NCBI GenBank assembly: GCA_002491115.1
Contig: DKVI01000105.1
Span: forward strand, 1 to 8,845
DNA from: Lachnospiraceae bacterium UBA7182
Lineage (GTDB): Bacteria; Bacillota; Clostridia; Lachnospirales; Lachnospiraceae
Direction: 5' to 3'
DNA length: 8,845 nucleotides
The translations under genes and the position numbers were made by a program. Positions 1 through 7,810 of the stretch are shown piece after piece; position 1 is the first letter of the stretch, and each line of letters starts with the position of its first letter. Under the pieces are notes generated by a model. It was not told the origin of the DNA. It saw only the letters and a program-made list of their open reading frames with translations, and ran no database searches.

Positions 1-412
1 CTTTTGACACCCACATCATTATATTGAAAAACTTCCGATCGGAAGTTACACACTTCGCGAGGCAAGCGCCCCCAGTGGATATAAGAAAGCGAAAAATAAA
101 AAATTTGAGGTAAAAGATACAGCTGATATTCAGACTGTGGAGATGGTAAATACAAAGAAATCTTCCGGAAGTAAAGATTCATCTAAAACGTCTTCCAGTA
201 GCAGCAGCAGGTCTTCTTCATCTGCTTCTACAGAAAATACGCCTTCTGCCGGCGCGGATTCTCCCGTTTCTGATGTGGCGTCACTTGGCGGCGTAGTGCA
301 GACAGGAGATGACGACCATATGGAAGTGTGGATATTTCTGGCATTATGGGCGTTTTGGGGAATGAGAACCAATATTTTCGCTTTTTTAAAGAGACGGGAA
401 CAGGATGTGTAA
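1..412 (+). pseudogene. C-terminal remnant of a SpaA/Cna-B-type cell-wall-anchored surface protein
   Basis: The frame read from base 8 to the TAA at 410-412 begins HPHHYIEKLPIGSYTLRE and continues into ASAPSGY. This is the characteristic end of a SpaA/prealbumin-like pilin domain; the Glu in TLRE is the residue that in this family promotes the intramolecular isopeptide bond. A serine-rich linker follows (about bases 161-265). Then comes VQTGD (296-310), a hydrophobic stretch and a KRRE tail, the layout of a sortase sorting signal. The protein would sit on the cell wall as an adhesin or pilin subunit. The frame is closed upstream by TGA at 5-7, directly before the conserved motif, so the gene carries either a nonsense change or a frameshift near base 13, where frame 1 reads LLTP. 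The hydrophobic segment contains an Arg (the R of WGMRTN), which is unusual for a membrane stop. A GTG at 137 could open a shorter frame but has no Shine-Dalgarno site and would start inside the domain. Family assignment is strong; the disrupted status is inferred from only 13 bases. Confidence 0.6.
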
Positions 413-458
413 TAAAATAACAGACAAAAAGCGAAAAACAGTTTTAAAATAATAAAAA

Positions 459-467
459 AGGGAGAGA
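459..467 (+). promoter_or_regulatory. Shine-Dalgarno site of the transglutaminase-like gene
   Basis: The purine-rich run AGGGAGAGA lies just before the ATG at 470, with GGGAG (460-464) spaced five bases from the start. This fixes the start codon. The 57-base gap after the adhesin remnant is very A/T rich and shows neither a clear hairpin terminator nor a convincing -35/-10 pair, so read-through from upstream is possible. Confidence 0.75.
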
Positions 468-469
468 GT

Positions 470-3400
470 ATGAAGAAAAGATATAGCAGAATAATTGCGT
501 GGCTGTTGTCTGTAATGCTGTGTTTGTGCGATGTTTTGCCGACATTTGCTACAGAGGCGGAAGAAACTAATGGGAGTGAACTTATTCTGATCGAAGAAGA
601 CGAACTGGAACATGTTTATCAGTTCGGCGATGCGCCGACAGAAAGGGGAGCTATCGTCTACGCAGGCGAAGGAAACAGCACGGACGGGATAGAGGATTAC
701 CTGTATGCGCAGATGAAAGAACGTAATCCTAAAATCGATATTTCCGATTATGGAATTAAATATGACACTGCCGGGATCGATTTGTTGAGAAATATTTTCA
801 GCGGCGTGCTGAATGAGCATCCGGATCTTTATTTTGTCGGGAAAAAATACAGCTATAGTCGTACTGACCAGGCCATTGTTCAGGTTATGTTTACTTATAA
901 TGATTCTCTTAAAGAGGAAGACTTCCAGACGGGGGTGGACAAAGCGCTGGCAGCGGTGAATGAGGGAATGAGCCCTCTGGAAAAAGCAATCGTACTGCAC
1001 GACTATCTGGCTGTGAACTGTGAGTATGATAAAGAACGACTGGCAGACGGAACAATACCGGATACTTCTTATACTGCATATGGTGTACTTGTTGACAGGA
1101 TAGCAGTCTGCGAGGGCTATGCGCTTGCTTATAAATATTTGCTGAACCAGGCAGGGATTAACTGCTATATGGTTACAAGTACTACAATGAAGCATGGATG
1201 GAACCTGATTGAGCTGGACGGAGAATATTATCATGTAGACGTCACCTGGGATGACCCCACCTGGGATCTGGTCGGCAGAGCCTGCCATTCGTATATGTTC
1301 CGCAGTGATGATACCTTTAAAGCGATGGAACATGAAGACTGGTCTGTGACAAAGGGCAGTTATGCGGTAGATTACGAAGCCACAAGTACACGATATGACA
1401 ATGCTTTTTGGATCGATTCTACGGCTCCGCTGGTACTGGCAGAAGGCAGCTGTTACTATGTTTCTTCAGACAGGACAATTAAAAAAGCTTCCCTCACAGA
1501 ATTTACAGAAGTCGGTGAGAAAGTTTGTGATATTGGGATTTGGAAGACATGGGATGACAACGGTTCCTGGCAAGGGACATATTCGGGATTGTTCCTGAAC
1601 GACGGACGTCTGTATTACAATGATCCGACTTCTATCTGCAGTATTTCTCTGGACGGCAGAGACAAACGTACAGAATTTACAGCCGATACTTCTAATGGGT
1701 ACATTTATGGAAGTGCGTATTATCAGGGAAAGGTATGGTATTCTCTTCATCAGACCCCGAATCCGGAACAAAAAGAGACGGTATTGGATTCTGGCATCGA
1801 CTTTGAATCTGATCTGCCACCGGTTATTCCTGTGGAACAGATTTTGCTGGATAAAACTTCTCTGACATTGGCCGAAGGAGATACAGTGATCCTGCAGGCG
1901 TCGGTTCTTCCGGCTGATGCCGCAGAGCGTGCAGTTATATGGTCCAGCAGTGATGAGCAAACTGCAACGGTGGAAGCAGGGACAGTGACTGCCGTTGCGG
2001 CGGGAGACTGCACAATTACAGCATCCGCAGGAGGGAAGAGCGCTGTTTGTAACGTAGTGGTAAGTAAACAGGAAACGCCGGCAGAAGAACCGAAGACGAT
2101 TCAAATAGGGGAAACGGTTACACTGGAAGGTGACGGGCCATGGACTTTTTACTTTACCCCGGAAGAAGACGGGGAATATTTTCTGTATGAAATAGAATCG
2201 GAAGAAGTGATCTATGGAGACTGTTATCGGTTATCAGATGATGAATTTATTTCCGAATATTTAGACATGTATCCATTGACTGCCGGTGAAACTTATTATA
2301 TTGAAATTGGATTATGGGGCGGTTCACAGGGCGATTCGCTTAAAATGGCGAAAAGAGTTAAGAATGTAATAGAAGTAGGGGAGACTGTCAGACTGGAAGG
2401 CCCTGCTCCGAACTGGCGTTATTATTTTACTCCTTCGGAAGACGGCAATTACTATTATGAATACAGTGGTTCTGTAGATGCATGCTGGTATAGGGTAAGC
2501 GCGGAAGATAAGCTTCATCGGATGGGATACGACAACGGGTATGACCTGGCTGCCGGAACAGAATACTGTCTTATGATGGATCAGTATGATTCTTCCAGAA
2601 ACAGTGTTTTCAAGGTCGTTAAAAATCAAAAATATGAAATAACACCAGGGGATACCATTGAACTGGGAGATATATACGCGGGAAGATGTTATTATTTTAC
2701 CGTCGCCGAAAACGGAGTTTATAATTTTGAATCAGACAGCACAGAGCTGAATGTCGTGGATGTATTATGGTATAAAGTATCGAACGGTGAGCGAACACGT
2801 CTGAGCAGCGTAGAAGGAATTTGCGAACTGGAAGCTGAAACGGAATATTGTGTTTGTTTCGGGTCGGGTATGGAAGGCCATTCAGTTCGGCTTGTGATGA
2901 ATGAAAAACTTTCTCCTGTCAGACGAATGGTAGCGGAGCGGACAGAAGAAATTACTGCAGGAGGATCCAGGTATTTTCGGCTGGATTTTGACCCTGAGAA
3001 GATTTACTATCTTGGATTGCCTTCGAACTGGTGCGATTTTGATGAAGAGGAATGCAGTATCTGGAAATACAGCGAGTATCTGGATTACTGGAATACGGTT
3101 ATACATGAGGGTATCTGCTGGTTTGTTTTAAAGAATTATGATGCTGGTCCGGCTTATCTGTTAATCAACTCAGCGCCTGAAGACGCAGCTATATATTTGA
3201 CAGAGTCACCCTCTTTTTCGGAAACAATGACAGATTGGTCTGGTTCGCTGACGCTTTTAGCAGGAGAACAAAAATACCTGACGCTTGCCGGAAAAACGGC
3301 GCCGGGAGATTATCTGGTTTCGCTGGATAGTCAGACCGACTGGAATGTTATTTCTAAAAAAGACTTTTCATATGAGGAAGCGACGCTTGAAGGACAGGAT

Positions 3401-5851
3401 TATTTTGTGCTGTCAGATAAAGGCCGGGAAGGAAGCGTTACATTTTATCTTGAAAATACCGGACAGGAAGACGTAGAGCTGTCTCTGAGCAGAGAGACGG
3501 AATTTAAACCGACGGTTATAACAGCCGGAGCTGAATACAAGAATCCGTCCCGCTATCTTTCTTTCACATCGCCGAATACAGGATTTTATAAGATTGCTCA
3601 GCGTCAGTATGCTTTGCGGTGGATCTATAAAAAATCAGATAATTCTGCGGTAAAATATGCGCCAGATGATGAATACATATCCTTGGAAGGCGGAGCAGAA
3701 TACCTGCTTTGTTGGAGCGGGGACATATTTTCCATTATGGAAGAGAAGCCGGACATAGTAGAAGCATCCGGTAAAGCGCTGGAAATGGAAGCAGACACAT
3801 ATTATGCCTTCACCCCTTCAGAAACTGGTGTTTATGTAGCGGATCCGAATCCCAACAAAGTGACTTGCTGGTGCGGATGCGAGGAAGGAAAGTGGACGCG
3901 GGATGAAGACACGGGGCATTTTGGACATCAGATGGAAGCGGGAAAAGTCTATTATATCAAGCCTGTCAGTGATGATGTCAGAATTTCCTTAAAAAGAAAC
4001 ATAACCATTCTGGATTATGACTATTACAATGCATTTATAGCATCCGGCGGTGCGGTGTCCATGGATGGTACAATTACCGATGGCAATGCGGGATGGTCGT
4101 TAAAATCTGTTGCCTGCGTGTTATATGATTTCATTAAAGACGGCATTGCTGACCTGAGTAAACTTGCCGGAGGAAATCAGTATTGGAAAACGGATAATGA
4201 AGGCAGTTTTAAAGTCGATAAAATTTACGGCTTGAAAGATCCGAAAACTCAGATGGAGAATCCGGATGATATAAAAGATAAAGATGTGCTTCTGGTAGAA
4301 TACCGGCCGGAGATTGTATGGGTGCAGTCGATTGATCTGAAAGCTGATAAGACGTCGCTAAAAACGGGAGAATCCATACAGATTGAAGCGAAGCTTGATA
4401 AAGGACAGGATAAATATGACTTTACTGCCGTACCTGTGCTTAGATGGGAATCATCTGATAATACGGTAGCGGCTGTGGATGAGAATGGAAAAGTGACAGC
4501 CAATCAGGCAGGAAATGCCACGATTACCGTATATGCGGACGAAGCGTTGCGAAAGCAGGAAGGGTTAAGCAATATTGTTAAAGCATCCATAGACTTTTCT
4601 GTTACAGGAGATGCTGAACCAGATACGACAACTTGTACCATAACTTTTGACCTTCAGGGAAGGGGGACAGCTCTTCCAGAATACGCGCAATATACAGGAA
4701 TTGAAAAAGGCAGCACAGTCAGAAAACCGGCTGATCCTGAAGCTGACGGTTATGCATTCACCGGCTGGCATAAAGAAGCATCCTGCCAGAATCTGTGGGA
4801 TTTTGAAAAAGATACCGTGGAAGCAGATATGACTTTGTATGCAGGCTGGGTCAGCGAAAGTGATTATGAAGGTGTGCTTCCGGGAGATGCTCCGGCGATC
4901 GGGAATCGCGACGGGATCTGGATTGCAGCCATCAAAGACCAGATGTATACAGGAAAAGCCATAAAGCCAAAGGTACATGTATACAGCCAGGAACAACGCC
5001 TGAAAGAAGGCTGGGACTATACACTTACTTATAAAAATAATATAAAAGTTTCCGCTTCAAAGGCTCCGCAGGTTATAGTAAAATGTAAAGGAAATTATAC
5101 AGGTACATACAAGGCTTCTTTTAAGATTGTCAGAACCGGATTGAATGAAAGCCATCTGCTTTATGCGCCTGTATATCCAAAAGGAAAAGCATATACGCCT
5201 GTTATTGTAAAGGACAATATTTTGCTGAAAGCAAATACGGATTATACAGTAACATATGAGAATAATGAGACACATGCAGTATCGAAAAAGGCTCCTGTTA
5301 AAATGGGCAGCTATACCATGCATGTCAAAGGAAAGGGAAGTTGTGAAGGTGAGTTTAGTGTTCCCTGTACGGTGACGGATAAAGACGGCACCACCAGCAT
5401 CACAAAAGTTAAGGTTTCCATACCGGCAATGGTCTACAGAGGAGACATGCCAAAGCCGCTCTTGCGTTTAAAAGATGATATTCTGCAAGAAGGAACAGAC
5501 TATACCGTCACGTATGCCAATACAAATGCCAAAGGTACGGCGACCGCTGTTTTCATAGGACAGGGAGCATATACCGGGGTTTTGAAAAAGACTTTTAAAG
5601 TAAAAGCAGCATCAATAGCTTCTATCCCTTACGAAGACATTACCGTGTCAGAGAGTGCCGTTTATAAAAAAGGCGGGGCGAAACCGGACATTACTGTCAC
5701 CATGGATGGAGTCAAACTGACGATGGGCGTAGATTATACGGTCAGTTATAAAAACAATAAAAAAGTCGGCAGGAAGGCGACCGTCACGATCACGGGTAAA
5801 GGTAATTACAGCGGAAAGGTGCGCAGGGAATTCCAGGTTGTGGCGGAATAA
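470..5851 (+). CDS. Secreted multi-domain transglutaminase-like protein with Big_2, PPC-like, InlB-type and YDG-like repeats
   Basis: This is a 1793-residue exported protein. Residues 1-27 form a Sec signal peptide with a likely cut after TFA. Residues about 165-270 are a transglutaminase-like core with the expected triad: Cys214 in VCEGYA, His242 in KHGWN and Asp257 in HVDVTWDDP. All key residues are present, so it should be catalytically competent as a cross-linking enzyme or a cysteine peptidase; the sequence does not decide which. Residues 316-436 look like beta-propeller blades (DUF5050-like). A Big_2 domain covers 452-533. About 543-1170 holds seven PPC-like beta modules of 80-105 residues. 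Residues 1171-1282 are unclassified. A second Big_2 is at 1283-1378, an InlB-type repeat ending in YAGW at 1388-1461, and four YDG-like repeats (DYTVTY ... GKGNYTG) at 1484-1791. No LPXTG-type signal, SLH domain or choline-binding repeat is seen, so attachment to the cell is unexplained. The mature part has 29 cysteines, high for a secreted Firmicutes protein. It ends 18 bases before the ligase gene, suggesting an operon. The frame is intact throughout. Confidence 0.92.
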   Translation: MKKRYSRIIAWLLSVMLCLCDVLPTFATEAEETNGSELILIEEDELEHVYQFGDAPTERGAIVYAGEGNSTDGIEDYLYAQMKERNPKIDISDYGIKYDTAGIDLLRNIFSGVLNEHPDLYFVGKKYSYSRTDQAIVQVMFTYNDSLKEEDFQTGVDKALAAVNEGMSPLEKAIVLHDYLAVNCEYDKERLADGTIPDTSYTAYGVLVDRIAVCEGYALAYKYLLNQAGINCYMVTSTTMKHGWNLIELDGEYYHVDVTWDDPTWDLVGRACHSYMFRSDDTFKAMEHEDWSVTKGSYAVDYEATSTRYDNAFWIDSTAPLVLAEGSCYYVSSDRTIKKASLTEFTEVGEKVCDIGIWKTWDDNGSWQGTYSGLFLNDGRLYYNDPTSICSISLDGRDKRTEFTADTSNGYIYGSAYYQGKVWYSLHQTPNPEQKETVLDSGIDFESDLPPVIPVEQILLDKTSLTLAEGDTVILQASVLPADAAERAVIWSSSDEQTATVEAGTVTAVAAGDCTITASAGGKSAVCNVVVSKQETPAEEPKTIQIGETVTLEGDGPWTFYFTPEEDGEYFLYEIESEEVIYGDCYRLSDDEFISEYLDMYPLTAGETYYIEIGLWGGSQGDSLKMAKRVKNVIEVGETVRLEGPAPNWRYYFTPSEDGNYYYEYSGSVDACWYRVSAEDKLHRMGYDNGYDLAAGTEYCLMMDQYDSSRNSVFKVVKNQKYEITPGDTIELGDIYAGRCYYFTVAENGVYNFESDSTELNVVDVLWYKVSNGERTRLSSVEGICELEAETEYCVCFGSGMEGHSVRLVMNEKLSPVRRMVAERTEEITAGGSRYFRLDFDPEKIYYLGLPSNWCDFDEEECSIWKYSEYLDYWNTVIHEGICWFVLKNYDAGPAYLLINSAPEDAAIYLTESPSFSETMTDWSGSLTLLAGEQKYLTLAGKTAPGDYLVSLDSQTDWNVISKKDFSYEEATLEGQDYFVLSDKGREGSVTFYLENTGQEDVELSLSRETEFKPTVITAGAEYKNPSRYLSFTSPNTGFYKIAQRQYALRWIYKKSDNSAVKYAPDDEYISLEGGAEYLLCWSGDIFSIMEEKPDIVEASGKALEMEADTYYAFTPSETGVYVADPNPNKVTCWCGCEEGKWTRDEDTGHFGHQMEAGKVYYIKPVSDDVRISLKRNITILDYDYYNAFIASGGAVSMDGTITDGNAGWSLKSVACVLYDFIKDGIADLSKLAGGNQYWKTDNEGSFKVDKIYGLKDPKTQMENPDDIKDKDVLLVEYRPEIVWVQSIDLKADKTSLKTGESIQIEAKLDKGQDKYDFTAVPVLRWESSDNTVAAVDENGKVTANQAGNATITVYADEALRKQEGLSNIVKASIDFSVTGDAEPDTTTCTITFDLQGRGTALPEYAQYTGIEKGSTVRKPADPEADGYAFTGWHKEASCQNLWDFEKDTVEADMTLYAGWVSESDYEGVLPGDAPAIGNRDGIWIAAIKDQMYTGKAIKPKVHVYSQEQRLKEGWDYTLTYKNNIKVSASKAPQVIVKCKGNYTGTYKASFKIVRTGLNESHLLYAPVYPKGKAYTPVIVKDNILLKANTDYTVTYENNETHAVSKKAPVKMGSYTMHVKGKGSCEGEFSVPCTVTDKDGTTSITKVKVSIPAMVYRGDMPKPLLRLKDDILQEGTDYTVTYANTNAKGTATAVFIGQGAYTGVLKKTFKVKAASIASIPYEDITVSESAVYKKGGAKPDITVTMDGVKLTMGVDYTVSYKNNKKVGRKATVTITGKGNYSGKVRREFQVVAE
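962..1279 (+). other. Transglutaminase-like catalytic core
   Basis: This stretch encodes residues 165-270 of the large secreted protein. The order is a helix with LEKAIVLHDYL, a CEYD turn, the nucleophile loop VCEGYA (Cys214), the strand with HGWN (His242), and HVDVTWDDP (Asp257). This matches the transglutaminase/protease superfamily fold in motif order and spacing. Confidence 0.88.
2096..3979 (+). repeat. Array of seven diverged PPC-like beta modules (protein-level repeat)
   Basis: Residues 543-1170 of the large secreted protein repeat a pattern with starts near residues 543, 633, 723, 827, 928, 1016 and 1097. Most units open with a short xxxGETVxLEG-type strand, continue with YYFTPxEDGxY, carry a central aromatic strand such as CWYRV or LWYKV, and close with a strand like LxAGTEYxI. 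This resembles bacterial pre-peptidase C-terminal (PPC) domains. Units 1-3 and 7 are clear; units 4-6 are more diverged and their borders are approximate. The DNA copies are not near-identical, so this is an old expansion. Confidence 0.6.
4919..5842 (+). repeat. Four tandem YDG-like repeats at the C-terminus of the large secreted protein
   Basis: Residues 1484-1791 contain four units of about 72-80 residues, near 1484-1555, 1556-1636, 1642-1713 and 1717-1791. Each has a strand ending DYTVTY (or DYTLTY, DYTVSY) and most have a later GKGNYTG-like turn before a closing FKI-type strand. Such repeats are common in surface proteins of gut clostridia and usually serve as stalk or binding modules. 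The second unit is longer and has SCEGEF in place of the GNYTG turn. Confidence 0.65.
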
Positions 5852-5859
5852 ATACCATT

Positions 5860-5872
5860 GGAACGTGATATG
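5860..5872 (+). promoter_or_regulatory. Start region of the ligase gene: weak SD before ATG 5870
   Basis: Two in-frame starts exist, TTG at 5858 and ATG at 5870. The ATG is preferred because it is the standard codon and has a weak GGA (5860-5862) seven bases upstream, while the TTG has no ribosome site. The gene follows the preceding stop by 18 bases, so translation may depend on ribosomes arriving from upstream. Confidence 0.5.
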
Positions 5873-7582
5873 AAACAAAAATTATCGGGCATTCCCATCT
5901 GCCTTATGGCAGTACTTCTGCCTCTGGCAGTGCATCTTACAATACAGAAAACAGATTTTACAGAGTATCCCTGGTTTCCGAATCAGGAGTACTGGGCAGA
6001 CGCATTTCTAACTGTCAGAAGCCGGCTGATTCTTGTGCTGGCTTCTGGCATGGCAGTGATTCTTCTGTACTCCATGCTCAAAAAGAAAATCAGGCGGCCG
6101 GGGAGAGAATTTCTGTTCCTGCTTATACCAGGCGGATGGTTTATACTGTCCGCCTGTTTGTCCAGATATCCCGCATACAGTTTCGGCGGCATAATGGAAC
6201 AGAAAGAATCTCTGTGGGTACTCTTAAGCTATCTGGTCGTGGGATATTACAGTTATGTATATGTGTCCGAGACAGAAGATACAGGGACGGTGATCAGGGC
6301 TGTGTCGGCAGGCGCGGTCCTGCCCTGCCTTCTGGGGCTGACACAGCTCCTTCAGTGTGATATTTGGGCTTCCTCTTTGGGCAGAATGCTGATGGCCCCG
6401 GAATATACAGACACGTTCAGGGACAGCCTTCGGTTTAATTTTTCAGAAGGTATGTGGGGGCGGGTGTATATGGCATTCTATAATCCGGACTATGCCGGAA
6501 TTTATCTTGCGATGATCCTTCCGCTATTATTTCTTTTAAAAGGAAAGAAACGCGTCATTTTCATACTGCTGGATTTGCTCTGCCTGGCAGGAACTTTTTC
6601 CAAAACGGCATGGATTGCAGGCGGGACAGTGTTATTTGTGCTTTTGCTTCTAAAGAGCGGGCACAGAAGACGGAATTATGTTCTGGGCGCTGTTATTTTA
6701 ACAGCTGCGGGAATTGGCGTGGTCTTAGGCATTGCATATGAAACAGAAGAGACGGGAAAACGGTTGGAAGCCGTATCAGGAAAAAAAGATTATGTAGAAA
6801 TACAGTATAATGGAGAGACTGTCCGGCTGCGTGCGCTGCCCACAGAAGACGGGGGCGTGAAACAGGATGTCCGGTATACAGGTGAGGAAGGGCAGAAAGT
6901 GGAGCTTAAATGGTCAGAAGAACGGGGAGAATGCGATCCTCTGGATCCGATGCTGGAAGGGCTTCATTTTCGGGCCTATGGAAAAGACGGTGTTTCCTAT
7001 GCGGCGTTTCGCTGTCATGGACTGGATTTTCGATTTACAAAAGATTCGGGGAGCGGGAAATATGAGTATATTACGATGAACGGAAAACCGGACGATTTAA
7101 AAGATGCTGTGTCTTTTAAACTCATACCGGACGAAGCGATAAGCGGGAGAGGATATATCTGGAACCGGACGCTTCCTTTGATCCTTGAGAATCCCTGGAC
7201 CGGGACCGGGCCGGATACGTTTATGTTGGTATTTCCGCAGGACGACTATGTGACGAGAGCGAATCTGGGATATGGTTTTTTTACGGAGATTCTGACTAAT
7301 CCGCACAGTCTGTATTTGCAGGCTGCGTTACAGACGGGGATTCCGTCTCTGGTTATTTTGTGTATCGGTGTTTCTATGTATTTCATAAAATCCTGGAAAC
7401 TGTATGCGGGGAAAAAGAAGCATGGAGAAATGGAAACCGCAGGGGCTGCGCTGGCATTGGGGTGTCTGGCTTATCTGATCTGTGGCCTGACCTGGTCTTC
7501 GAGCGTCTGTACTACGTCGGTTTTCTGTATCTTGTTCGGCGCGGGGGTGGGGGTGAATCAAACAATCAGGGACTGTTACTGA
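5870..7582 (+). CDS. O-antigen ligase/polymerase-family membrane protein with a large soluble insert
   Basis: This 570-residue integral membrane protein (counted from ATG 5870) has about 11 hydrophobic helices: roughly 7-24, 52-70, 81-98, 114-132, 141-161, 206-223, 228-261, 271-290, 482-506, 524-542 and 547-561. Family hallmarks are NPDYAGIYLAMILPL (from residue 205), the loop motif RGYIWNRTLPLILENPWTG (Arg427) and NPHSLYLQAALQTG (His479). In the WaaL/Wzy_C superfamily the Arg and His of this outside loop serve transfer of an undecaprenyl-linked glycan to an acceptor. Here the acceptor is unknown; a wall polymer, a surface protein or a growing polysaccharide are all possible. Between the helix ending near 290 and the loop motif lies an extra beta-rich soluble segment of about 130 residues (292-424) that typical short members lack. 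No glycosyltransferase or flippase genes are visible nearby. The tight spacing after the transglutaminase-like gene suggests a shared transcript. Family call is firm; substrate and role are not. Confidence 0.85.
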   Translation: MKQKLSGIPICLMAVLLPLAVHLTIQKTDFTEYPWFPNQEYWADAFLTVRSRLILVLASGMAVILLYSMLKKKIRRPGREFLFLLIPGGWFILSACLSRYPAYSFGGIMEQKESLWVLLSYLVVGYYSYVYVSETEDTGTVIRAVSAGAVLPCLLGLTQLLQCDIWASSLGRMLMAPEYTDTFRDSLRFNFSEGMWGRVYMAFYNPDYAGIYLAMILPLLFLLKGKKRVIFILLDLLCLAGTFSKTAWIAGGTVLFVLLLLKSGHRRRNYVLGAVILTAAGIGVVLGIAYETEETGKRLEAVSGKKDYVEIQYNGETVRLRALPTEDGGVKQDVRYTGEEGQKVELKWSEERGECDPLDPMLEGLHFRAYGKDGVSYAAFRCHGLDFRFTKDSGSGKYEYITMNGKPDDLKDAVSFKLIPDEAISGRGYIWNRTLPLILENPWTGTGPDTFMLVFPQDDYVTRANLGYGFFTEILTNPHSLYLQAALQTGIPSLVILCIGVSMYFIKSWKLYAGKKKHGEMETAGAALALGCLAYLICGLTWSSSVCTTSVFCILFGAGVGVNQTIRDCY

Positions 7583-7801
7583 CAAATGTGGGTGAATGCA
7601 GAAGAAAGTTTTTACTCAGCATAAAAATGGATTGCAGAAATGTTTGGCTATATTAAAAATGCAAAAGGAAAGGTGATGGTAACAAAAAGAAATCGGCGTC
7701 AGAGAAGTGCGATGGGAAACAAAGTGTTGGTGGAAGCTGTTTGTGTAATTTAAATGATATGAAACTGATACAATGCATCCAGGCATGAGTTTGGGTGCAA
7801 A
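7583..7801 (+). other. Intergenic region between the ligase gene and the fic remnant
   Basis: These 219 bases hold no recognisable gene. They contain one short reading frame with a good ribosome site (7676-7753) and a hairpin followed by a T-rich tract (7774-7810). No tRNA, direct-repeat array or clear promoter was seen. Confidence 0.5.
7676..7753 (+). CDS. Possible 25-residue peptide or start of a lost gene
   Basis: ATG at 7676 opens 25 codons ending at TAA 7751-7753. The product, starting MVTKRNRRQRSAMG, has a basic N-terminus followed by a mildly hydrophobic tail (KVLVEAVCVI). AAAAGG (7663-7668) sits seven bases before the ATG with a second purine run behind it, which is the main support. 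The frame is open further upstream to an ATG at 7640 (MFGYIKNAKGKV), but that start lacks a ribosome site. The basic-then-hydrophobic layout would also fit the first part of a signal peptide from a gene whose remainder was deleted. No family was recognised and chance remains likely. Confidence 0.25.
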   Translation: MVTKRNRRQRSAMGNKVLVEAVCVI

Positions 7802-7810
7802 TTTTTGTTC
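7774..7810 (+). terminator. Candidate intrinsic terminator after the surface-protein operon
   Basis: TGCATCCA (7774-7781) can pair with TGGGTGCA (7792-7799) in eight pairs including one G-T, with a ten-base loop. It is followed by AATTTTTGTT. This is a moderate intrinsic terminator, placed where the transcript of the ligase gene could end. It overlaps or adjoins the first recognisable part of the fic remnant. Confidence 0.45.

Noticed and set aside
137..412. A separate 91-residue gene starting at GTG 137
   Set aside because: No Shine-Dalgarno site precedes it, and the pilin-domain coding sequence continues upstream in the same frame to base 8, so the GTG is internal.
515..532. Lipoprotein signal (MLCLC) in the large secreted protein
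   Set aside because: The residue before each Cys is Leu, not the Gly, Ala or Ser a lipobox needs, and a normal signal-peptide cut after TFA fits better.
386..1333. Long open frame on the minus strand (315 codons)
   Set aside because: It lies wholly opposite the transglutaminase-like domain, whose catalytic motifs are clear. Its product shows no recognisable motif and no ribosome site.
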